Shown here: piece after piece, positions 41,655-51,514 of the stretch
How the letters are laid out: each line of letters opens with the position of its first letter
Numbering within the stretch: position 1 is the stretch's first letter
DNA from: Variovorax sp. J22G73
Lineage (GTDB): Bacteria > Pseudomonadota > Gammaproteobacteria > Burkholderiales > Burkholderiaceae_C
Reading direction: 5' to 3'
NCBI RefSeq assembly: GCF_030317035.1
Contig: NZ_JASZYK010000003.1
Span: 186,001-250,000, forward strand
Length of the DNA stretch: 64,000 bases
Program-made: the position numbers and the translations under genes
The notes under the pieces: model-generated
Database searches by the model: none
What the model was told of the DNA's origin: nothing
The model's input: only the letters and a program-made list of their open reading frames with translations

Positions 41655-42548
41655 ATGCGTGAACTCAGCCTCGACCATCTGCGCACCCTTGTCGCCATTG
41701 CCGATCTCGGCTCCCTGGCCAATGCCGCGCGCGCCCTTCACCTTGCGGCGCCGACCGTCACCGTGCAGATTGCGGAACTCGAGTCGCGCCTGGGCGGCCA
41801 GCTGCTCGTTCGCGGACGCGGGCCCGCGCAGGCGACCGCCTTGGGAGAGCGCTTCATCGCGCGCGCCCGCAGGCTGCTGGCCGACGCGGACGACGCCGTG
41901 GAAGACGTTCGCCGCCAGCTCGCCGGCCAGACCGGCCGCGTGCGGGTGGGCGCGTCGACAGGCGCCATCGCGCACCTGTTGCCGCCCGCGCTGGAGCGCC
42001 TGGCCCGCAACCATCCGGGCATCGACGTGAACGTGCAGGTGCTGACCTCCAACGACAGCATGGCGCGGCTCGCCGCGGGCAGCCTCGACCTGGCGGTCGT
42101 GGCGCTGCCGCAGGCGCCGGTGCGCGGCGTGCACGTCACGCCCTTGCGGCGCGAGGCCGTCGTCGCCTTCCTGCCGGCGGACTGGAAGGCGCCCCGGCGG
42201 CTCACGCCGCAGTGGCTGGCCGAGCGCCCGTTGATCATGAACGACGCGTCTACGCGCCTTTACCGGTTGACCGCGGAATGGTTCTCCGCCGCGGGCGTGC
42301 ATTGCCGGCCGCGCATCGAGCTCAACTACAACGACGCGATCCGCACGCTGGTCGCCGCGGGCTACGGCGCGGCGCTGCTGCCCGAGGAATCGCACGAGCC
42401 CGCGCGCGACCCGCGCATCGCCGTGCGACCGCTGAGCCCGGCGCTGTGGCGCCAGCTCGGCCTTGCGGTGAGCGACCGGGGCGCCAGCGGGCCGACGCGT
42501 TTCGTTCTCGACGCCTTGCTGCCTGTGAAGGCGTCTGCTTCTTCGTGA
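41655..42548 (+). CDS. LysR-family transcriptional regulator
   Basis: The 297-residue protein has the LysR helix-turn-helix at its start (LSLDHLRTLVAIADLGSLANAARALHLAAPTVTVQIAELESRLGGQLLVRGRG) followed by the effector domain (GRVRVGASTGAIAHLLPPALERLARNHPGI). It is divergently placed from argC; the 82-base AT-rich gap (TTAAGAAAAGTTAAATTAG) is where such a regulator would bind. Its effector is unknown. The recognition helix APTVTVQ is slightly unusual versus the common QPAVSRQ. Confidence 0.9.
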   Translation: MRELSLDHLRTLVAIADLGSLANAARALHLAAPTVTVQIAELESRLGGQLLVRGRGPAQATALGERFIARARRLLADADDAVEDVRRQLAGQTGRVRVGASTGAIAHLLPPALERLARNHPGIDVNVQVLTSNDSMARLAAGSLDLAVVALPQAPVRGVHVTPLRREAVVAFLPADWKAPRRLTPQWLAERPLIMNDASTRLYRLTAEWFSAAGVHCRPRIELNYNDAIRTLVAAGYGAALLPEESHEPARDPRIAVRPLSPALWRQLGLAVSDRGASGPTRFVLDALLPVKASASS

Positions 42549-42576
42549 GTCGGCGCGGCGCAGCGCCGGCGTTTGC

Positions 42577-42951
42577 TCAGGGCGCGGACAGGTGCCCGTT
42601 CCACGGCAGGAACAGGTAGCCGTTCGACACCTCCTGCAGCGCGGACTGCACGTCGATCAGCGTGTTGATTTCGTCGAGCGCCTCGTCGAGGTCGTCGATG
42701 GCAATCTCGAAGCGCGCGTCCAGCGTGCGCATCGCGGCTTCGTCGGGTGTGCCGGTGCCGATCTCTATGGCCTCCGCCTGCACGTGCGGCGCGGTCGACA
42801 GGCGGATGCGAAAAGGCTGCGAGCCTTCGGTGCTCGCAAACAGCAGGCCGGGCTCCTGCGAAACATCGAGGCCGTAGTCTTGCAGCGAGGCTGCCGCGGC
42901 CTCCAGGTCGCAAGTGCCCGCGCGAAAGAAAACCATGCAGACTTGGGTCAT
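42577..42951 (-). CDS. Conserved small protein, function unknown
   Basis: The 124-residue acidic protein begins MTQVCMVFFRAGTCDLEAAAASLQDYG at 42951, with GGAGG about 12 bases upstream. It has alternating strands and helices, no signal peptide and no membrane segment, so is cytoplasmic. Features include DDLDEALDEINTLIDV and an ending YLFLPWNGHLSAP. I do not recognise the family. It is convergent with the LysR gene and divergent from a small exported protein. Confidence 0.65.
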   Translation of the reverse strand: MTQVCMVFFRAGTCDLEAAAASLQDYGLDVSQEPGLLFASTEGSQPFRIRLSTAPHVQAEAIEIGTGTPDEAAMRTLDARFEIAIDDLDEALDEINTLIDVQSALQEVSNGYLFLPWNGHLSAP

Positions 42952-43036
42952 GCGAACGTCCCTCCTGGCTTGGAAAATCGTTCGCCAATGTAGCCCACGC
43001 AAGCCGCCGTATTGCCTGATATCGCCTGAAAACCCC

Positions 43037-43417
43037 ATGCCTCTCCATCGCCTTTTGCCTTCCCTGTTGCTCGTGGCAGCAATGCATGCCGTCGGCGCCA
43101 CGGGCATCGAAGACATGCGCTCCAACGACGCGATTCACGGCCTCTACGAAATACGTGAGTCGGCCCGCGAGTTCGTCGCGCGCGAGAACGGCAAGGCCGG
43201 CAACGCGTGGGAAGTCGGCGAGCCGAACCTCAAGGTGCTGGTGCCCCGATGCGCTGTTCCATTGAAGGCGCGCTGGGACACCATCCGCTGGTCTTCGACG
43301 GGCAAGGGCGGTGAAGCGGTGCCGCATGAGCGCCGCGTGATTTCAGTGGTGTGCACGCAGGCGGTGAAGCCTTCGCAGAAGTGGGACGTGCACGTGCCGG
43401 TGGTGCAACGCAAATAG
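43037..43417 (+). CDS. Small exported protein of unknown function
   Basis: The 126-residue product starts MPLHRLLPSLLLVAAMHAVGATGIEDM, a Sec signal peptide with likely cleavage after VGA. The mature part has two cysteines (VPRCAVPL, SVVCTQA) that may pair, and a Lys-rich C-terminal region ending VPVVQRK. Start chosen to give the signal peptide; the longer open frame runs antisense to the neighbouring gene. No family recognised. Confidence 0.65.
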   Translation: MPLHRLLPSLLLVAAMHAVGATGIEDMRSNDAIHGLYEIRESAREFVARENGKAGNAWEVGEPNLKVLVPRCAVPLKARWDTIRWSSTGKGGEAVPHERRVISVVCTQAVKPSQKWDVHVPVVQRK

Positions 43418-43440
43418 GTTGGCTGTTCAGCCGGGTTGTC

Positions 43441-44043
43441 TCACTTCGGCAGGTACGGCGTGATGTTCTTCAAGGCATTGGCCACGTAGGGCTCTTTCTC
43501 GCCGACAGGCGCCACGTAATGCAGCGCCGCGCTCGCGGCCTCGAGCCCTTCGGTGCGCGCGATGATCCACGCGGCCAGGTACGGCGCGGCGAAGCAGCCG
43601 CCCGCCGTCGCGACGTTGCCCTGTGCATAGAAGGGCTGGTTCAGCACTTCCACGCCGGCCTCCTGCACCCAGGGCTTGGTGGTGAGGTCGGTGCACGCCG
43701 GCACATTGCCCACGAGGCCGAGCTTGGCCAGGATCAAGGTGCCGGAGCATTGGGCTGCGATCAACTGGCGCGCCGGGTCCAGCGACAGGCGCGCCATCAG
43801 CGCGGGGTCGGCGACGACCTCGCGCGTCTTGACGCCGCTGCCGACGACCACGGCATCGGCCGAGCGCGCTTCTTCAAGCAGCGATTGCGCATGCACGGTC
43901 ACGCCGTTCATCGACGTGACCTGCGGCGTCGGGCAGCACAGCGTCACGCGCCAGCCAGGCTTCTTGATGCGGTTGAGCACGCCGAGCGCGATGAGCGAGT
44001 CGAGTTCGTTGAAGCCGTCGAAGGTGAGGATGGCGATGTGCAT
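43441..44043 (-). CDS. DJ-1/PfpI-family protein
   Basis: The 200-residue protein has the class I glutamine amidotransferase-like fold of DJ-1/PfpI: MHIAILTFDGFNELDSLIALGVL, the nucleophile elbow AAQCSGTLILAKLGL with the reactive Cys, and a C-terminal GGCFAAPYLAAWII. An N-terminal Glu in FNELDS is placed like the DJ-1 acid. Relatives act as chaperones, hydratases or isonitrile hydratases. It is divergent from a MocR regulator, which probably controls it. Substrate unknown. Confidence 0.84.
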   Translation of the reverse strand: MHIAILTFDGFNELDSLIALGVLNRIKKPGWRVTLCCPTPQVTSMNGVTVHAQSLLEEARSADAVVVGSGVKTREVVADPALMARLSLDPARQLIAAQCSGTLILAKLGLVGNVPACTDLTTKPWVQEAGVEVLNQPFYAQGNVATAGGCFAAPYLAAWIIARTEGLEAASAALHYVAPVGEKEPYVANALKNITPYLPK

Positions 44044-44100
44044 GGTGTTCGTGGGGCGGCCATTGGAATAGGTGGCGCCATCGTAGGCATATCGATCAAT

Positions 44101-44116
44101 ACAATCAAAAAATTGT
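44101..44116. promoter_or_regulatory. Candidate MocR operator in the PfpI/MocR gap
   Basis: ACAAT at 44101-44105 and ATTGT at 44112-44116 form an inverted repeat with a six-base A-rich spacer, within the AT-rich ATCGATCAATACAATCAA context. It lies between divergent genes, 18 bases before the MocR ATG. Confidence 0.35.
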
Positions 44117-44133
44117 CATGAATACACTTCGCC

Positions 44134-45480
44134 ATGGCTGAAGCCCGCTACAAGCCACTCGTCGACCAACTCGCCGCTGAAATCCGCGAGGGCCGCCTGC
44201 CGCCCGGCACCCGTTTGCCCACGCACCGCCGCCTGGCCGAGCGCCATGGCTTGGCGCTGGTGACGGCGTCGCGTGTCTACGCGGAACTCGAGGCGATGGG
44301 TCTTGTCAGCGGCGAGGTCGGCCGTGGCACCTTCGTTCGCGAAACGGCGCTGTCCGCGCGCCAGGGCGTCGACCAGCAAGCGGTGGCGGCGGGCCTGGTC
44401 GACCTGAACTTCAACTACCCCTCGCTCCCCGGCCAGGCCGACCTGCTGCGTGGCGCCTTGCGCCAGCTCGCCGCCGGTGGCGAACTGGAAGCGATGCTGC
44501 GCTACGCGCCCCACGGCGGGCGCCTGCACGAGCGCGCCTGCGTGGCGCGACACCTTGCATCGCGTGGGCTCGAGGTGCAGCCACCCCGAGTGCTGCTGGT
44601 GGATGGCGCGCAGCACGGCCTGGCAATCACGGCGATGGCGCTGCTGAAACCGGGCGACGTGGTCGCGGTCGATGCGCTGACCTATCCGGGCTTCAAGGTG
44701 CTCGCCGAGGCGAATCGGCTCGAACTGGCACCCGTGCCCGCATCGGGCCAGGGCCCCGACCTCGACGCGCTGGAGCGGCTGTGCGCCAAGCGCCGCGTGA
44801 AGGCCATCTACGCGATGCCGACACTGCACAACCCGCTGGGCTGGGTGATGAGCGAAAGCCGGCGCCGCCGGCTGGTCGCGATCGCGCGGCGGCATGGGCT
44901 GCTCATCATCGAGGACGCGGCCTACGCCTTCCTGGCGGACGACCCGAGCAAGGGGCCGCCGCCACCGCTGGCTGCGCTGGCACCGGAGACCACGGTGTAT
45001 GTGTCGGGCCTGTCCAAAAGCGTGGCGACCGGGTTGCGCGTGGGCTTCGTGGTGGCGCCCGACGCCTGGGTGCCGAAGCTCGAACGCGCGATACGCGCCA
45101 CGACGTGGTGCACCCCCGGCGTGACGACGGCCATCGCCTGCCTGTGGCTCGAAGACGGCACGGTGGAGCGGCTGGAGGCGCAGAAGCGGCAGGACGCGAT
45201 GCAGCGACAGGCCATCGCCACCCATGCGCTCGCCGGGCTGCGATGCGTGCGCCATCCGGCGTCGTACTTCGTGTGGCTGCCGCTGCCGGAAGAAACGCGC
45301 GCCGACCTGGTGACGGCGGCGCTGGTGCGCGAAGGCGTGTCGGTGGCCACGGCCGAGCCGTTCGCCACGTCGGCGCACGTGCCGCGTGCGCTGCGCCTGG
45401 CGCTGGGCTCCGTGGGGCTGGAGAACCTGCGCAGCGCGTTGGAAACGGTGCGGCGGGTGGTGGAGGCGCAGTCTTGCTGA
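44134..45480 (+). CDS. MocR-family PLP-dependent transcriptional regulator
   Basis: The 448-residue protein has an N-terminal GntR winged helix (YKPLVDQLAAEIREGRLPPGTRLPTHRRLAERHGLALVTASRVYAEL) and an aminotransferase-like domain with TLHNPLGWVMSESRRRRL, IIEDAAYAFL and the PLP lysine in YVSGLSKSVATGLRVGFVV. The branch resembles YdcR/PtsJ-like MocR proteins. Divergence from the DJ-1/PfpI gene suggests that gene is its target. It is unrelated by position to the GABA regulator at 217-1704. Effector unknown. Confidence 0.87.
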   Translation: MAEARYKPLVDQLAAEIREGRLPPGTRLPTHRRLAERHGLALVTASRVYAELEAMGLVSGEVGRGTFVRETALSARQGVDQQAVAAGLVDLNFNYPSLPGQADLLRGALRQLAAGGELEAMLRYAPHGGRLHERACVARHLASRGLEVQPPRVLLVDGAQHGLAITAMALLKPGDVVAVDALTYPGFKVLAEANRLELAPVPASGQGPDLDALERLCAKRRVKAIYAMPTLHNPLGWVMSESRRRRLVAIARRHGLLIIEDAAYAFLADDPSKGPPPPLAALAPETTVYVSGLSKSVATGLRVGFVVAPDAWVPKLERAIRATTWCTPGVTTAIACLWLEDGTVERLEAQKRQDAMQRQAIATHALAGLRCVRHPASYFVWLPLPEETRADLVTAALVREGVSVATAEPFATSAHVPRALRLALGSVGLENLRSALETVRRVVEAQSC

Positions 45481-45559
45481 GCGCCTGCTGATCACTGCAG
45501 AGCGAGTGATGTTCGCCGGGTGCTGCGCTGCAGCCCGGCGAACATCCACTCACTCAAGC

Positions 45560-47971
<2,412 letters not shown>

Positions 47972-48074
47972 TCATCTTGCAAGCAGCATCGAGGTTGCGC
48001 CGATGTCGTGTCGGTGCCGTGTCAATGCAGTGGGATGCGGTGTCGCGATGGCGATCTGGCCGCCACGGGGTGCC

Positions 48075-48094
48075 CGAGACATAATTGTGTCTCG
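48075..48094. promoter_or_regulatory. 20-base near-perfect palindrome before the histidine kinase leader ORF
   Basis: CGAGACATAATTGTGTCTCG has 7-base perfect arms and only one mismatched pair in the centre. It ends directly before the ATG of a 34-codon ORF, so a bound protein or the RNA hairpin would block initiation there. The rest of the gap back to the OxyR-like site holds nothing recognised. Confidence 0.5.
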
Positions 48095-48199
48095 ATGAAA
48101 CCGAACCCCTCCGCCCTCGGCGCCCGCCCCCTCCGTCTCGTGGTGGCGTGCGGTCTTGCGCCTGGTGACGAGGCCGCATCGGCACTGCCGAAGACATGA
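48095..48199 (+). CDS. Possible 34-residue leader peptide coupled to the histidine kinase
   Basis: A short ORF (MKPNPSALGARPLRLVVACG to LPKT) ends with a TGA that overlaps the kinase ATG as ATGA, the arrangement of translational coupling. The kinase start has no good ribosome site, which supports coupling. The ORF itself has no visible Shine-Dalgarno sequence because the palindrome occupies that position. The peptide has no recognisable domain, and it may be chance. Confidence 0.35.
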   Translation: MKPNPSALGARPLRLVVACGLAPGDEAASALPKT

Positions 48200-50154
48200 G
48201 CGCCAGGCGCGTCGCCGCCACGCTGTGGCTGCTGTCGTTCCTGGCCTTGTTGCCCAGCGTGCAAGCGGGCGAGCCGACCACCACCGATGCGGCACCGCAG
48301 CAAGAAAGCACGCTGCACATCACCGAGGCCGAGCTGCTCTCCGTGGCCGGCACCGGCTATTCGGCGCCGCCGCCGAGCATCGAAGACGCCGCGTTGCCGA
48401 CCGAGGGCTGGCAGAAGGTCGGCCTGCCGTATACGGCCGGGCGCGAGCTGGTGCCCACACCGTCGGGCGGCGTGAGCACCCTCACCGACTGGTACCGGCT
48501 CGACGTCGATGCGCTCGCGCCCTCCACGCAGCCGCGCTTCCTGTACCTGCCGCGCTGGAAAACGCTGGGGCACATCGCGGTGTACGGCGACGGCGTGCTG
48601 CTCTACCAGTCGCACGGCAGCCCGGTGCACAACGGCTACAACCAGCCGCTGCTGCTGCCGCTGAACGCGACGGCGAACACGCTGTCGCCCACCTCGGTGC
48701 TCATTCGCGTGAACCGGCTGCGCAGCAGCGGCAGCGGCTTTTCCAGCGTGTGGGTGGGCGAGCAGGGCGCATTGGCCTGGCGCTACCAGGTGCGCCAGAT
48801 GCTGCAGGTGCAGCTGCCGTTCATGGGCAGCGCCGCGTTCCTGGCGGTGGGTGCCTTCGCTTTCGCGGTGTGGCTGGGCAAGCGGCGCGAGTCGCTCTAC
48901 CTGCTGTTCGCGGCCATCTCGGCGCTGGCTTTCGTGCGCATGCTGCACTACTACGTGAGCGGCGATTACCTGCCGGTGTCCGACGAGTGGTTCGAGTGGC
49001 TCACCGTGTCGGCGCTGCTGTGGCTCATCGTGCTCATCCACCTGTTTCTCGAGCGGCTGCACCAGCAGCCTTCGCCGTGGCTCACGCGCTCGTCGGTGGG
49101 TTTGGCAACGCTGTGCAGCGTTGCAACGCTGCCGCATGTGTCGGCATCGATTGCCAGCCTCTACCTGATCACGCCGCTGCTCAACCTGGCGGTGCTGCCC
49201 GTGGCGGTGCTGATCTTCGCGGTGAACCTGCGCAAGGCCTTGCGCGCGCAGCTGCCGGCGGGCCGGCTGGTGGCGGGGTGGACCGTGTTCGCCGTCACGT
49301 TCACCTCGTACGACGGGCTGCTGCAGAACAACCTGGTGAGCCCCGAGAGCGTGTACACCTCGCCCTACGCGATCATCGGCTTGTTCTTCGTGTTCTCGTA
49401 CATCATGTTCCAGCGCTACACGGGCGCCTTCGCCGAAGTGGGCCGACTGAACCAAGGCCTGGCCGAGCGCCTGCGGGCGCGCGAGGCCGAGCTGGAGCAA
49501 AGCTACCAGCGGCTGCGCGTGATCGAGAACCAGCAGATGCTCAACGCCGAGCGCCGGCGGCTCATGCAGGACATGCACGACGGCCTGGGCTCGTCGCTGA
49601 TCGGCGCCATCCGCTCGGTGGAGCGCGGCATCATGAACGACGCCGCGATTTCCAATGTGCTCAAGGGCTGCATGGAAGACCTGAAGCTGGCCATCGACTC
49701 CATGGAGAGCGTGGACGCCGACCTGCTCCTGCTGCTGGCAACGCTGCGCTTCCGGTTGGCGCCGCGCATCGAAAGCGCCGGCATCGCGCTGCAGTGGGAA
49801 GTGCAGCCCGTGCCCGCGCTGCCCTGGCTGGACCCGGGCAGCGCGCTGCACATCCTGCGGATCATGCAGGAGTGCGTGGCCAATGTGCTGCGCCACACGC
49901 GCGCCACCACGATCCGCTTCAGCACCGCGACGGGCGGGCAGGGCGTGTGCGTGATGATCGAGGACAACGGCGCGGGCTTCGTGCTTCAAGAAGCGCTGCA
50001 GCGCGGCGGCCGCGGGCTGCGCAACCAGCAGCGCCGCGCGCTGGCCATCGGCGGGCACGTGAGCTGGGAGTCGGGCAACGCGGGCACGCGGCTGGTGCTG
50101 TGGCTGCCGCTGGAGCGCACGGTCGGGGTCGAGCGGCCGGTCGTGCTGTCTTGA
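48196..50154 (+). CDS. 7TMR-DISM sensor histidine kinase
   Basis: The 652-residue membrane kinase has a signal peptide (MSARRVAATLWLLSFLALLPSVQAG), a periplasmic 7TMR-DISM extracellular domain (residues 30-200, beta-rich), seven membrane helices (about 205-420), a short coiled coil (GLAERLRAREAELEQSYQRLRVIE), a HisKA_3 region with phospho-acceptor His 461 (RRRLMQDMHDGLGSSLIG) and a HATPase domain (IMQECVANVLRHTRA, IEDNGAGF). This NarL-partner type usually pairs with a LuxR-type response regulator, but none is adjacent, so it is an orphan here. The signal is unknown. Confidence 0.87.
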   Translation: MSARRVAATLWLLSFLALLPSVQAGEPTTTDAAPQQESTLHITEAELLSVAGTGYSAPPPSIEDAALPTEGWQKVGLPYTAGRELVPTPSGGVSTLTDWYRLDVDALAPSTQPRFLYLPRWKTLGHIAVYGDGVLLYQSHGSPVHNGYNQPLLLPLNATANTLSPTSVLIRVNRLRSSGSGFSSVWVGEQGALAWRYQVRQMLQVQLPFMGSAAFLAVGAFAFAVWLGKRRESLYLLFAAISALAFVRMLHYYVSGDYLPVSDEWFEWLTVSALLWLIVLIHLFLERLHQQPSPWLTRSSVGLATLCSVATLPHVSASIASLYLITPLLNLAVLPVAVLIFAVNLRKALRAQLPAGRLVAGWTVFAVTFTSYDGLLQNNLVSPESVYTSPYAIIGLFFVFSYIMFQRYTGAFAEVGRLNQGLAERLRAREAELEQSYQRLRVIENQQMLNAERRRLMQDMHDGLGSSLIGAIRSVERGIMNDAAISNVLKGCMEDLKLAIDSMESVDADLLLLLATLRFRLAPRIESAGIALQWEVQPVPALPWLDPGSALHILRIMQECVANVLRHTRATTIRFSTATGGQGVCVMIEDNGAGFVLQEALQRGGRGLRNQQRRALAIGGHVSWESGNAGTRLVLWLPLERTVGVERPVVLS

Positions 50155-50169
50155 GCCGCCGGCTTCGGC

Positions 50170-50191
50170 CCTTGCTTCGGGCGTTGCAAGG
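50170..50191. terminator. Hairpin between convergent kinase and cytochrome genes
   Basis: CCTTGC at 50170-50175 and GCAAGG at 50186-50191 pair around a 10-base loop; on the plus strand TTCTTTTATTT follows 17 bases later. A weak terminator is possible. Confidence 0.3.
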
Positions 50192-50209
50192 TCCCTTGTG
50201 TCGGTTCTT

Positions 50210-51514
50210 TTATTTCGTGCGCTGCTTCGCCACGAACTCCGGCGTGACCGTGCCCTGCTTGTTGCCGAACTGCGCGATCACGTAGTTGGCGAGCGCGGCC
50301 ACCTCGGTGTCGGTGTACGCCTTGCCGAACGCCGGCATGTAGACCTCGTTGTCGCGCACGCGCATGTTCACGCCCTGCAAGATCATCTGCGTGACGTTGG
50401 AGCCCTCGGGGTCGTTCACGCCGCGCGTGCCCAGCAGCGACGCGAAGTTGGTCTGCTGCCCTTGCCCGTTCCACTGGTGGCAGCTGGCGCAGGCCGCCGC
50501 GAACAGCCGCAGGCCCTGCTCGTGGCCCTCGGCCGTGTTGGCCGCGGGCGCCGCGGCGCTGGCCGCCACGGCCCACGGCGCCTTGGCGTCGATCTCGATC
50601 GGGTCCTTGCCCGTCTTGGCGGGCACCGTGCGCAGGTAGCTCACCAGCGCCGCGGTGTCCTCGGGCTTCAGGTGCTGCAGGCTGTGCTCCACCGCCTCGC
50701 CCATCGGGCCCGAGGCCGAGCCACGGCCGTCGGCATGGCCGGTGGTGAGGTAGGCGGCAATCTCCGCGTCGCTCCAGGCGCCGATGCCGTTCTTCGCGTC
50801 GGAGGTGATGTTGTAGGCCCGCCAGCCCTGGATGGATTCGCCCGCCAGGTTGTTGCGCGTTTCCATCGCGAAGGCCACGTTGCGCGGCGTGTGGCATTCG
50901 GCGCAGTGGCCCAGCGCCGTGGCCAGGTACTTGCCCTGGTTCCATGCCGGGGGCTGGGCCGGGTCGGGCTCGAAGCGGCTGCTCTTGAAGAAGGCCGCGT
51001 TCCAGAAACCCATGGCCCAGCGCTGGTTGAACGGAAAGCCCAGGTCGGCCTGCCTGTTCGGCTGGTTCACCTGGGGCAGGCTGAACAGGTAGGCCTTGAT
51101 GGCGAGCACGTCCTTGCGGCTGAGCGCGGTGTACGAGGTGTACGGAAACGCCGGGTACAGCCGCTGCCCGTCGGCGCGCACGCCGTCGTGCACCGCGCGC
51201 ACGAACTGGTCGTCGCTCCAGCCGCCGATGCCCGTCGCCGGGTCCGCGGTGATGTTCGACGAATAGATCGTGCCGAAGGGCAGCACGAAAGGCACGCCGC
51301 CCGCGAAGGGCTGGCCCTTGCCGGCCACCGTGTGACACGCGATGCAGTCCGCGGCCTTGGTCAGGTATTCGCCGCGCACCAGCAACGCGGCGTCGGGCGC
51401 CGCGCCGGCCAGCACCGGCGCCTCGCCTTCGGAACTGTCGGTGCGGTTCAGGAAGAAGTACAGCCCGGCGCCCACCACGAAGAGCACCGCCAGCACCTGG
51501 ATGAATCGCTTCAT
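50210..51514 (-). CDS. Triheme cytochrome c subunit of a membrane aldehyde/N-heterocycle oxidase
   Basis: The 434-residue protein has an uncleaved or signal-anchor N-terminus ([21 protein letters not shown]) and three haem c motifs: CIACH at residues 57-61, CAECH in the middle and CASCH in the last third, with Met ligands in later segments such as YMPAFGKAYTDTEV. The layout is that of the triheme subunit of membrane-bound alcohol and aldehyde dehydrogenases. Its ATG overlaps the molybdenum subunit stop (ATGA), so it passes electrons from that enzyme to the respiratory chain. Confidence 0.88.
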   Translation of the reverse strand: MKRFIQVLAVLFVVGAGLYFFLNRTDSSEGEAPVLAGAAPDAALLVRGEYLTKAADCIACHTVAGKGQPFAGGVPFVLPFGTIYSSNITADPATGIGGWSDDQFVRAVHDGVRADGQRLYPAFPYTSYTALSRKDVLAIKAYLFSLPQVNQPNRQADLGFPFNQRWAMGFWNAAFFKSSRFEPDPAQPPAWNQGKYLATALGHCAECHTPRNVAFAMETRNNLAGESIQGWRAYNITSDAKNGIGAWSDAEIAAYLTTGHADGRGSASGPMGEAVEHSLQHLKPEDTAALVSYLRTVPAKTGKDPIEIDAKAPWAVAASAAAPAANTAEGHEQGLRLFAAACASCHQWNGQGQQTNFASLLGTRGVNDPEGSNVTQMILQGVNMRVRDNEVYMPAFGKAYTDTEVAALANYVIAQFGNKQGTVTPEFVAKQRTK

